DNA of 64,000 nucleotides from Gammaproteobacteria bacterium. Lineage in GTDB: Bacteria; Pseudomonadota; Gammaproteobacteria; Burkholderiales; Burkholderiaceae_C. The DNA lies in contig JAHJWB010000023.1 in the NCBI GenBank assembly GCA_018828125.1, forward strand, positions 186,001 through 250,000, written 5' to 3'. The position numbers were made by a program, and so were the translations under genes. The notes beneath the pieces were generated by a model. The model searched no databases and was not told the DNA's origin. It saw nothing but the letters and a program-made list of their open reading frames with translations. Positions 26,948 to 34,437 of the stretch are shown here, one piece after another. Every line of letters starts with the position of its first letter. Positions within the stretch are counted from its first letter, which is position 1.

Positions 26948-28654
26948 ATGTTCCAAAACTTCCGGCTCACCATGGCCTGGCTGCACACCTGGTTCGGCCT
27001 GGTGCTGGGCTTTGTGCTGATGGTGGTTTTCTTCTTCGGCTCGCTGTCGGTGTTTGACCGTGAGATTGACCGGTGGGCGATTCCGTCGACCCGGTTCGAG
27101 CCGCAGCCCATGCCGTCGTTCGACAAGGTCCTGCAACCGGTGTTCCAGGACATGAAGCCCGATGCGGCGAATGTGGAGGCGGCCAAGAGCCGCGTGAACG
27201 GCCCCATGGCACAGAGCTTCCCGGTCGTCACCACCTGGAGCGCCTACACCACCCACCGCGACCCGGTGTTGGGCCTGTTTGCGGGCTATGAGCTGCCCAA
27301 CGCCAAAGACCCCGACGAAACCGTGTGGGGCACCCGCACCATCGACCCGCGCACGGGCGCCTCGTTGCCCGACGACCACCTCAAGATCGGCAGCCAGTTC
27401 TTCTACCCGCTGCACTACAGCCTGAACTTGAAGTGGAAGGATCTGGGCACCTGGATCGTGGGTTTTGCAGCCCTGATGATGCTGGTGGCGCTGGTCAGCG
27501 GCGTGGTGATGCACCGCAAGATCTTTCGCGAGCTGTTCACCTTTCGGCCCAAAAAACACACGCAGCGCAGCGCACTGGACCTGCACAACCTCACCGGAGT
27601 GGTGGCGCTGCCGTTTCACTTCATCTTCGCGTTCTCGGGCTTGGTGATTTTTGGCGGCACGTACTTCCCCATCACCCACACGCAGCTGCACCCCCTGCAC
27701 GAGCTGCATGAAAAACACGAGGCCACGGAGACCGGCCTGCCCCACGACCGCGCCAACGTGCCCGGCACCCTGGCCTCGGTAGACACCATGGTGACCGAAG
27801 CCCAGCGCCGCTGGGCGGCGCAGGACATGGCGGGCGATGTGGGCTTTCTGGTAGTGCGGCATGTGGGCGACGCCAATGCCTACGTCAGCATCTACCGCGC
27901 AGGCACCGACCGCATTGCGCTGGTGGGCAACGGCATTCACTTCAAGGGCAGCACCGGTGAGGTGCTGCGCGAAGATCCGCCGCAAACCGCGGTGGCCAGC
28001 GTGAACACCTTTCTGACTGGCCTGCACCTGCAGCATTTTCGCCATTGGCTGCTGCGTTGGCTGTACGTGCTGGGCGGCCTTTCGGGCTGCGTGTGCATCG
28101 CCACCGGCTTCATCTTCTTTGTCGAAAAGCGCAAGCGCCAGCACGCCAAACAGGGCGCGACCGGGGCGCGCTGGGTGGACGCGTTTGCGGTGTCCACCGT
28201 GACCGGCATCGTCATTGCGGCGCTGTCCATGCTCATCGGCAACCGCCTGCTGCCCACCGACCTGGCCGGACGCGGAGACTGGGAACAAGCCATCTTCTGG
28301 GGCGCCTGGGCACTGGCTTTTGCACACGGCATCTGGCGCACCGCGCCGGTGGCCAGCGCACGCATGGCACCAGCCTGGGCCGAGCAGTGCTGGGCCATTG
28401 CCGTGCTGGGCGTGGCCGCTGTGCTGCTCAACTGGGTGACGACCGGCGACCACCTGCTGCGCACCATCGGCAACGGCTACTGGCCCGTGGCCGGCGTGGA
28501 CCTGGCCATCCTGGCGAGCTGCGCCATCGCCGTACTGGCCGCGCGAAAACTCAAGCGCCGGGCGCAGGCCCCGCTGAGCGCGCCCGGTGTGGACAACAAC
28601 AGCCCCACCCAGGGCGACGGCGCCGGGGCGTCACTGGAGACCGCCCGTGCATGA
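26948..28654 (+). CDS. PepSY-associated TM domain protein (iron-uptake type)
   Basis: The 568-residue protein starts at ATG 26948, seven bases after a strong AAGGAG that overlaps the previous stop. It has an N-terminal helix (MAWLHTWFGLVLGFVLMVVFFFG), a periplasmic segment, a second helix near LGTWIVGFAALMMLVALVSGVVMH, a third at GVVALPFHFIFAFSGLVIFG, and a cluster at the C terminus. His residues in the first helices (WLHTW, HKIF-type VVMHRKIF, LHNLTG) match PepSY_TM proteins, some of which reduce ferric siderophores or bind haem. It sits between DUF3649 and DUF3325 genes, the order seen beside TonB-dependent siderophore receptors, but no receptor gene is in this window. Confidence 0.88.
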   Translation: MFQNFRLTMAWLHTWFGLVLGFVLMVVFFFGSLSVFDREIDRWAIPSTRFEPQPMPSFDKVLQPVFQDMKPDAANVEAAKSRVNGPMAQSFPVVTTWSAYTTHRDPVLGLFAGYELPNAKDPDETVWGTRTIDPRTGASLPDDHLKIGSQFFYPLHYSLNLKWKDLGTWIVGFAALMMLVALVSGVVMHRKIFRELFTFRPKKHTQRSALDLHNLTGVVALPFHFIFAFSGLVIFGGTYFPITHTQLHPLHELHEKHEATETGLPHDRANVPGTLASVDTMVTEAQRRWAAQDMAGDVGFLVVRHVGDANAYVSIYRAGTDRIALVGNGIHFKGSTGEVLREDPPQTAVASVNTFLTGLHLQHFRHWLLRWLYVLGGLSGCVCIATGFIFFVEKRKRQHAKQGATGARWVDAFAVSTVTGIVIAALSMLIGNRLLPTDLAGRGDWEQAIFWGAWALAFAHGIWRTAPVASARMAPAWAEQCWAIAVLGVAAVLLNWVTTGDHLLRTIGNGYWPVAGVDLAILASCAIAVLAARKLKRRAQAPLSAPGVDNNSPTQGDGAGASLETARA

Positions 28655-28982
28655 TGCGTTGCTGTTGACGGCGGCCTTTGCCGCCAACGTGATCAGCCTG
28701 GGCTGGCTGGCCCTGTCGATGGAAGTGCATTGGGAGCAGGTGCGCGGCACCGAGCTCCTGCCCCGCCGCACCGTGCGCACGCTGCGCTGGTTGGGCGCCG
28801 TGGGCCTGGTGGTGGCGCTGGGGTTGTGCCTGGCGGTAGACCACGCATCCATGGCCTCGCTGGTGTGGTTCATGGAGCTGGCCGGGGCGGCGCTTGCCAT
28901 CGCGTTCACCCTATCTTGGCGCCCACGTGTGCTGGGCGTGCTGGTGGGGTGGGTGCGGCGCAGCCGCGCTGGTGCGGCCTGA
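28647..28982 (+). CDS. DUF3325 family small membrane protein
   Basis: Read from GTG at 28647 this gives 111 residues (VHDALLLTAAFAANVISLGWLALSMEVHWEQV...), matching DUF3325 in length and start. Three hydrophobic segments are visible. It overlaps the PepSY gene's end by 8 bp, so the two are translationally coupled. Like its two upstream neighbours it is of unknown mechanism but consistently linked to siderophore-iron genes. Longer in-frame starts fall inside the PepSY gene and are less likely. Confidence 0.75.
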   Translation: MHDALLLTAAFAANVISLGWLALSMEVHWEQVRGTELLPRRTVRTLRWLGAVGLVVALGLCLAVDHASMASLVWFMELAGAALAIAFTLSWRPRVLGVLVGWVRRSRAGAA

Positions 28983-29047
28983 CCGATGGGCAGAGGGATC
29001 GTGTCAGTGGCGGCCTGCTGGCGCAAAGCACTTGGCGGCGCGCCTTG

Positions 29048-29108
29048 AAGCTATGAATTTAGCAGCAACAAGTCCTTATCCATCAAGCGCTTAAGCCCAA
29101 ATTGATCA
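29048..29108 (+). repeat. Dispersed palindromic repeat, copy 4 (degenerate)
   Basis: AGTCCTTATCCATCAAGCGCTT aligns to the core of the better copies (the segment CTTATCCATCAAGCGCTT is identical to copies 6 and 7), but the left arm has decayed. Right flank AAGCCCAAATTGATC matches the AAATTGA flank. Confidence 0.6.
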
Positions 29109-29162
29109 CAATTTCGGCCTCCTGTTGGGCTACGGCGTGGCGCTGAGACCGGTGGCTGCGGG

Positions 29163-30059
29163 TCAAGCGATAAGGCTTCTGCGCAGCTCGTCGAGCAGCC
29201 ACCGCCCCGCGATGCCCAGCGCACGGTCGCGCCGATGCGCGGCGTACACCGTGAGCCCCTCGGGCGGTGTCGGATCGTCGTCAATCTCGATCACCGTGAG
29301 TGCACCAGACGCAATCGCCGTCGCCACCAGGTGCTCGGGCATCCGGCACCAACCGAAACCCGCCAACAGAAAATCGAACCGCCGCCCAATGTCGACGAAC
29401 CGCCAAAGACGGGTGCCGCCCACGCCGTAGTTGGCACCGCCCGGATCCACCGGGTCTGACAGCACCAGCTGGACATGGGGTGCGAGGTCACTCGCTGTGG
29501 CCGGGCGCCCCAGCGAAGCAAGAGGGTGGCCGGGCGCGACAACGGCGCGCAGCGGAGCGCGCAGCAGCGGATAAGCCACGACGTCCTCGGGAACGCCGGG
29601 AAGCAGCAGGCACAGGCCCATGGCCGCAGAACCACTGCGAAGCCGCCGCAGCGCCCCGCCCAGCCCTTCCGTCGAAAAATGCACCGGAAGGTCGGGGAAA
29701 GCCTCGCTCAAAGCGCGCAGGCTGCCAATCAGCGGCGCGGTGGGCACCAGGGGGTCCATCGCAATCGTCAACTCTGGCTCGACGCCCGCACGCGTACTGG
29801 CCGCAACGGCTTCGAATCGAGAGGCACTGGCCAACACCAATCTGGCCTGGTTCACCAACACGCGGCCCACTTCCGTCAGTTGTGGCCGGTGACTCTGGCG
29901 GTCAAACAGTTCAACGCCTTGAATGCGCTCGAGATTGGCCACAGCCTGGCTGATGGCCGACTGAGCCCGCATGAGCTGGCGACCTGCGGCTGAAAAACTC
30001 CCCGCGTCCACGATGGACACCAGGACGCGCAACTGGTCAAGGGTAAGGCTGCCGATCAT
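29163..30059 (-). CDS. LysR-type transcriptional regulator, probable azoreductase regulator
   Basis: The gene is read from ATG at 30059 because GGAG lies six bases upstream; in-frame ATGs at 30065 and 30071 lie inside a palindrome. The 298-residue product has the LysR HTH (LTLDQLRVLVSIVDAGSFSAAGRQLMRAQSAISQAVANLE) and an effector domain from about residue 85. It is divergent from an FMN-dependent azoreductase gene 184 bp away, so it probably regulates it. The palindrome TTTCCATCT-N7-AGATGGAAA overlaps its own ribosome-binding region, suggesting autorepression. Confidence 0.9.
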   Translation of the reverse strand: MIGSLTLDQLRVLVSIVDAGSFSAAGRQLMRAQSAISQAVANLERIQGVELFDRQSHRPQLTEVGRVLVNQARLVLASASRFEAVAASTRAGVEPELTIAMDPLVPTAPLIGSLRALSEAFPDLPVHFSTEGLGGALRRLRSGSAAMGLCLLLPGVPEDVVAYPLLRAPLRAVVAPGHPLASLGRPATASDLAPHVQLVLSDPVDPGGANYGVGGTRLWRFVDIGRRFDFLLAGFGWCRMPEHLVATAIASGALTVIEIDDDPTPPEGLTVYAAHRRDRALGIAGRWLLDELRRSLIA

Positions 30060-30094
30060 TTCCATCTCCATATGAGATGGAAAGTATCAACTTT
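30059..30094. promoter_or_regulatory. Palindromic operator candidates at the lysR start
   Basis: TTTCCATCT (30059-30067) pairs perfectly with AGATGGAAA (30075-30083) around a 7-base centre, and AAAGT-ATCA-ACTTT follows at 30081-30094. Both lie in the divergent spacer next to the lysR ribosome site. Confidence 0.5.
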
Positions 30095-30243
30095 ATATCT
30101 CTTCCGCTGAAGCCCTCAGGTCTCTAGATTACGCAAAGCCGACGGCGCTCGATGCTGGTTCGCAACACAGGCCACTGCAGCCTGTTGCAGTCCGCGCATC
30201 GGCAGGCCGTGTTGGACCTACCCTGCTTTGAAAGTGAACTTCC

Positions 30244-30870
30244 ATGAACCTACTTGTTGTCGAGACCAGTCCGCGCGGCGCCCAATCGGTCTCGCGCCAG
30301 ATAACGCAACGCTTCCTCACCGCCTGGCGCACCGCCCACCCCGGAGGCCGCATCGTGCACCGCGATCTGGTCGAGACCGGGCTCTCCTTCGTCACGGCAC
30401 CGTGGTTACAGGCGTACTTCACGCCACCTGCAGATCACTCGCAACCCATGAAGGACGAGCTGCACCTGTCGGATGCGCTGGTCGCCGAGCTGCTCGCGGC
30501 CGACCATCTGGTGATTTCGACGCCCGTCTACAACTACAACGTCCCCGCATCACTCAAGGCATGGGTGGACCACATTGTGCGCAAGGGGGCAACGCTCGGC
30601 TTCGACGGCCGGGGTCTTGTGCAGGGAAAAAAGGCCACCCTGCTGATGGCCTCGGGCGGGGTCTACACCGAAGGCTCACCCATCCGGGACCGCGACATTG
30701 CGACGCAGTACCTTCGGCTCATCCTCGGCGTTATCGGGATCGAGGACGTTACCGTGGTGGCGGGCGGCGGGGCGAAATCCGTGGACCTGCGCGAGAAGAC
30801 GATGGACGGATTTCTGGACGCGCTACAGGTGCAAATCGACCATGCCGCGAGCGCCAGCGCGCACGCCTAG
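30244..30870 (+). CDS. FMN-dependent NADH-azoreductase (AzoR-like)
   Basis: The 208-residue protein is a flavodoxin-like FMN reductase of the AzoR family. It begins [24 protein letters not shown], where the SPRG...S loop binds FMN phosphate, and has the conserved [23 protein letters not shown] block contacting the isoalloxazine ring, with MASGGVY forming the third loop. Enzymes of this type reduce quinones and azo bonds with NAD(P)H and are linked to electrophile and oxidative stress. It is divergent from a LysR regulator. The last eight residues are an alanine-rich tail. Confidence 0.92.
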   Translation: MNLLVVETSPRGAQSVSRQITQRFLTAWRTAHPGGRIVHRDLVETGLSFVTAPWLQAYFTPPADHSQPMKDELHLSDALVAELLAADHLVISTPVYNYNVPASLKAWVDHIVRKGATLGFDGRGLVQGKKATLLMASGGVYTEGSPIRDRDIATQYLRLILGVIGIEDVTVVAGGGAKSVDLREKTMDGFLDALQVQIDHAASASAHA

Positions 30871-30978
30871 CCTCAGCATGCGGCTGGCCAATCCGGCCGC
30901 CCGCTTCGTAGGGGCAGGCCATTGCTGTTGTGACGCTTTGCGCACCCCGTGGGGCGAACGCACTGCGTCGTCAGCGGA

Positions 30979-31491
30979 TCAGTATTTGCCCATGTAGTCG
31001 CGCTTGCCCAGCTCCACCCCGTTGTGGCGCACCAGTGCATACGCCGTGGTGACATGGAAGAAGAACTGCGGCAGGCCGTAGTGCAGCAGATAGTGCTCGC
31101 CCACAAACTGCTTTTCGCGCGGCGTGCCGGGCTGGATGGTGATCGGGCGCGTGGCGGCGTCGGCAAACTGCTCGACAGGCAAGCCGCCGATGAATGCCAG
31201 GATCTGGTCGATGCGCGCGTTCAGGTCCGCAAACCCGGGGCGTTCTGCGTCTGGGAAAGACGGTACCTCCACACCCGCCAGCCGCGCCGAAACGCCCTTG
31301 GCAAAGTCGCACGCGATCAGCACCTGGCGGGCCAGGGGGAACATGTCGGGGAACAGGCGCGCCTGCAGCAGTGCGTCGGGCTCGATCTTGCGCGCCGTGG
31401 CATGGGCCTCGGTCTTGGCGAGGATGTCCTTGAGCGACCCCAGCATCTGGCGAAAGACGGGGATGCTGGCGTTGTAGAGGGGTGATGTCAT
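30979..31491 (-). CDS. DUF1993 family protein
   Basis: The 170-residue product matches DUF1993, a DinB-like four-helix family. Visible blocks are SIPVFRQMLGSLKDILAK at the N terminus, LFPDMFPLARQVLIACDFAKG, ARIDQILAFIGGLP, and a late HYLLHYGLPQFFFHVTTAYALVRHNGVELGKRDYMG with conserved His residues that in DinB folds can hold a metal. Function is unknown. It stands alone with no clear operon partner. Confidence 0.85.
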   Translation of the reverse strand: MTSPLYNASIPVFRQMLGSLKDILAKTEAHATARKIEPDALLQARLFPDMFPLARQVLIACDFAKGVSARLAGVEVPSFPDAERPGFADLNARIDQILAFIGGLPVEQFADAATRPITIQPGTPREKQFVGEHYLLHYGLPQFFFHVTTAYALVRHNGVELGKRDYMGKY

Positions 31492-31621
31492 GGGGAATAT
31501 GTGCAGTGGTGATGAGAGGGAGAAACGTACATACCGGCACCGAGCGATTCAATCGTGGGGCAGGGCGACGTCGGCGCATTGCAACACATCGGCATATGCC
31601 CTGCTGGCGCAGGCCACTCGC

Positions 31622-32020
31622 TCAAAGAGTGGACAGCGCTTGCCGGAACTGAACCACATTGCCCTCCGGGTCATACCCGTCACAGGCCCTGAAACCCCGT
31701 GCCTGCCACTCCTTGCTCTCGGGCGCGATCTGGCCGCCCCAATGCGCCGCCAGCACGCGCGCCTGAGCCAGATCTAACACCGCAAAGAAGAGTTTGATGG
31801 GCGTCTGCTCCCGCAGCACCGGGGGCTCTGCGATCTGGATGGTCTTTGCGATCCTCGCAGGAATCGCATGGATGACCAGCTGGATCGCGCCCCCTTCCAT
31901 CACGATATGGTCGTGCTCCGCGTGCACCAAGACGAGGGAGCACAGGTGTTCATAGAAATCGGCTACACGCTGGATGTCTTTGGCGAAGACGACGGCACCG
32001 GACAAGGGCATGGTGGACAT
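31622..32020 (-). CDS. VOC (glyoxalase/bleomycin-resistance) family protein
   Basis: Start ATG at 32020 has AGGAG about nine bases upstream, giving 132 residues; an extension to 32083 is not supported. The VOC fold is seen in PLSGAVVFAKDIQRVADFYEHL, then a second module near IKLFFAVLDLAQARVLAAHWGG and the closing CDGYDPEGNVVQFRQ motif, whose Glu is often a metal ligand. VOC proteins include glyoxalases, dioxygenases and antibiotic-binding proteins; the substrate is unknown. Confidence 0.85.
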   Translation of the reverse strand: MSTMPLSGAVVFAKDIQRVADFYEHLCSLVLVHAEHDHIVMEGGAIQLVIHAIPARIAKTIQIAEPPVLREQTPIKLFFAVLDLAQARVLAAHWGGQIAPESKEWQARGFRACDGYDPEGNVVQFRQALSTL

Positions 32021-32123
32021 AAAAGTTCTCCTAGAACAAGCGCCTGCGCCGGTCGCGCACGCGTCGGGCATTGTCCGCGACACACTTACTCCATGGGTTC
32101 ACACGCGGTGTTTAGCCGCACCT

Positions 32124-33368
32124 TCACGCGATCACAGCCGTCCTGCGCACCCGCCGCACATTGAACGCGCTTGCAATCAACACCCCCTGCACCACCGCGA
32201 GCCCCAGCAGCACGGCGCTGAAACGGCCCTGGTCCAGCAGCACGCCAAACAGCAGGGGCGAGAGCGCCTGGCCGATGTCGAGGCCCGAATACACGATGCC
32301 GTAGACGCGACCGGTGGAGCCCTCCGGCGTGGAGCGCTTGACCAGCAGATCGCGCGAAGGGCCTGCAATGCCGGCGCAAAAACCCATCACACCGAACAGC
32401 ACCGGGACCAGCGCGCCGGGCGGATGGGCCAGTGCCAGCACCACGGCCACGCAGGCCGCCAGGCCAAAGCCCACGCCCACGATGCGTTCGCAGCGGCTGG
32501 GGTCGGCCGCCAAAAAGCCGCCCAGCACCATACCGCCTGCGCTGGCCACCATGTAGACGGTGAGGCACATGGCAGCCAGCGCCACGGGCACGGCGTGCAG
32601 CTGGCGCGAGGCTTCAGGGGCAAAGGCCTGCACCACGTTCAATGCCACGGCGTAGAAAAAGAAGAACGCGAAACACATCCACACAGCCGGGATGCGCAAG
32701 AAGGCGAAGCTGCCCTGCGCGGGAGCGGCGGATGTTGCGCCTTTGGCAGCGGGCGCTGGCAGGGGCGGCAAGGCCAGGTGGCGGCGGCTGAACAGCAGCA
32801 CCAGCAGCACCGAAAACGACAGCACGCCCGCACACACCAGTGCCACGCGCCACGACGTGGCGATGGCGATGGGCACCAGCATGGCGGGCGCCAGCGCCCA
32901 CCCCAGGCTGCCGGTGATGCCGTGCACGCTGTAGGCATGGCCCAGGCGCGGCGCACTCACGCGCCGGTTGAGCAGGGTGTAGTCCACCGGGTGGAACACG
33001 CCGTTGCCGATGCCCGCCAGCACCGAGAACCCGGCCAGCATGGCGTAACTGGTGCTGGCCGCAAAACCAAACGCCGCCAGGCCCAGCAGGGCAAGCCCCG
33101 CAAACAGGATGGGGCGCGGCCCAAACCTGTCCACCACAAAACCCGAGCCCGCCTGCACCGCGCAGGACACCACAAAAAAGATGGTCATGAGGAAGCCCAG
33201 CTCGGTATAGCCGACCTGGAACTCGTCCTTCAGCCACGGAAACAACGGCGCCAGCAGCAGCTGGCTGTAGTGGCTGATCAGGTGGGCAATGCCCACCAGC
33301 CCGATCACGCTGGCGTCAGCGCGCAAAGGGGTGGGCGACGGGAGGCTGGCAGCGGTTGCAGAGGTCAT
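32124..33368 (-). CDS. MFS transporter, fosmidomycin-resistance (Fsr)-like
   Basis: The 414-residue protein has 12 hydrophobic segments and the MFS loop motif between helices 2 and 3 (GSGFVVDRFGPRPIL). The N-terminal stretch VGIAHLISHYSQLLLAPLFPWLKDEF resembles Fsr-type drug/proton antiporters, and FHPVDYTLLNRR is a further family block. It probably exports a small molecule; the substrate is unknown. The gene is divergent from an AraC-type regulator at 33540, a likely control pair. A long open frame on the opposite strand through this gene is antisense noise. Confidence 0.9.
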   Translation of the reverse strand: MTSATAASLPSPTPLRADASVIGLVGIAHLISHYSQLLLAPLFPWLKDEFQVGYTELGFLMTIFFVVSCAVQAGSGFVVDRFGPRPILFAGLALLGLAAFGFAASTSYAMLAGFSVLAGIGNGVFHPVDYTLLNRRVSAPRLGHAYSVHGITGSLGWALAPAMLVPIAIATSWRVALVCAGVLSFSVLLVLLFSRRHLALPPLPAPAAKGATSAAPAQGSFAFLRIPAVWMCFAFFFFYAVALNVVQAFAPEASRQLHAVPVALAAMCLTVYMVASAGGMVLGGFLAADPSRCERIVGVGFGLAACVAVVLALAHPPGALVPVLFGVMGFCAGIAGPSRDLLVKRSTPEGSTGRVYGIVYSGLDIGQALSPLLFGVLLDQGRFSAVLLGLAVVQGVLIASAFNVRRVRRTAVIA

Positions 33369-33539
33369 GGCGGCATCGTAGTATTGCGGCCGGTTTTCTG
33401 GAATGCGACGGTACGACAGCTTTCAGCGAATTTGCGCCAAAACCCCGGCGGCGCGGGGTGCCCACCGCCAGCCGACCCACCCACCTCACCACCCCGCTGC
33501 GCGTTCCGGGCGTCCAACCAATCCGCTCCTTCATCCTGC

Positions 33540-34367
33540 ATGTCTCTCCCCCGCAAACTGCACCCGTCCCCCCTGGGCGACACCGACCCCTTCACGCCCA
33601 CCGCAGCGCGCCCGGTGCGCGTGCGGGCGCGCGAGATGCCGGTGGACAGTCACTTCGAGCCCCATCGCCACGCCTGGGCGCAGCTGGCGTACTGCGCCAG
33701 TGGCGTGATCCAGGTGAACCTGCACGCGCCCACCGCTCCCACGTCGTACATCGTGCCGCCGTCGCGCGCGGTGTGGATTGCGCCCGGCGCTTTGCATGCG
33801 GTGGCGGTGCTGGAGACGGCGGCGTTTCGCACGCTGTACATCGACCCCAGCGTGGTGCCGCCTGACTGGTCGGGCTGCCGCGTGATGGCGGTGACGCCGT
33901 TGTTGCGCGAACTGGTGTCAGCGCTGGACCCGGTGGGAGGGCCAGCCCCGGGACCTGCGCGTGAAGCCGCCTTGACAACCCTGGTGCTGGACGAAATCGG
34001 CCATGCCGAAAGCCTGGCGCTGGGGGTGCCGCTGCCCGGCCCGCACAGCGACAAGCGGCTGCGCGCGGTGTGCCAGGCGGTGCTGGATGCGCCCGGACGC
34101 TATGCCACGCTGCAGGACTGGGCGGCCGACAGTGGCGCCAGCGAGCGCACGCTGGCGCGGCTGTTCAGGGCGCAGTTCGGCATGGGTTTTGCGCAATGGC
34201 GCAAGCAGGCGGTGCTGGCCCACGCCCTGCCCCGCCTGGCGCGCGGCGAACCCGTGGGCCAGGTGGCGGCGGCCAGCGGCTATGCCAGTGAGAGCGCGTT
34301 CTCGGCGATGTTCAAGGCCGCCATGGGGCAGTCGCCCAGCTGGTTTATAGGCAAAAACAGCCTCTAG
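33540..34367 (+). CDS. AraC family transcriptional regulator with cupin sensor domain
   Basis: Read from ATG at 33540 the product has 275 residues. The N-terminal half is an RmlC-like cupin (DSHFEPHRHAWAQLAYCASGVIQV, then IVPPSRAVWIAPGALHAVAV). The C-terminal half is the double HTH of AraC regulators (LQDWAADSGASERTLARLFRAQFGMGFAQWRKQAVLAHALPRLARGEPVGQVAAASGYASESAFSAMFKAAMGQSP). It is divergent from the MFS gene, which it likely activates in response to an exported compound. The open frame continues 1.5 kb upstream but that part is antisense to the MFS gene. The TAG stop lies inside a dispersed palindromic repeat. Confidence 0.9.
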   Translation: MSLPRKLHPSPLGDTDPFTPTAARPVRVRAREMPVDSHFEPHRHAWAQLAYCASGVIQVNLHAPTAPTSYIVPPSRAVWIAPGALHAVAVLETAAFRTLYIDPSVVPPDWSGCRVMAVTPLLRELVSALDPVGGPAPGPAREAALTTLVLDEIGHAESLALGVPLPGPHSDKRLRAVCQAVLDAPGRYATLQDWAADSGASERTLARLFRAQFGMGFAQWRKQAVLAHALPRLARGEPVGQVAAASGYASESAFSAMFKAAMGQSPSWFIGKNSL

Positions 34368-34412
34368 CGCATATCCATCAAGCGATTACAGCTATCGAAT
34401 TAATAGCAACCA
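34358..34412 (-). repeat. Dispersed palindromic repeat, copy 5
   Basis: CAGCCTCTAGCGCATATCCATC and AAGCGATTACAGCTAT followed by GAATTAATAGCAA match the reverse-oriented consensus with three substitutions in the arms. It overlaps the end of the araC-type gene and its CTAG supplies the stop codon. Confidence 0.75.
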
Positions 34413-34437
34413 CGCCAGCAGCAGCAACAGCACCAAC

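Noticed and set aside
31974-33539. Very long plus-strand open frame continuing into the AraC gene
   Set aside because: The part before 33540 is antisense to a convincing MFS transporter and has no family similarity; only the 3' part is a gene.
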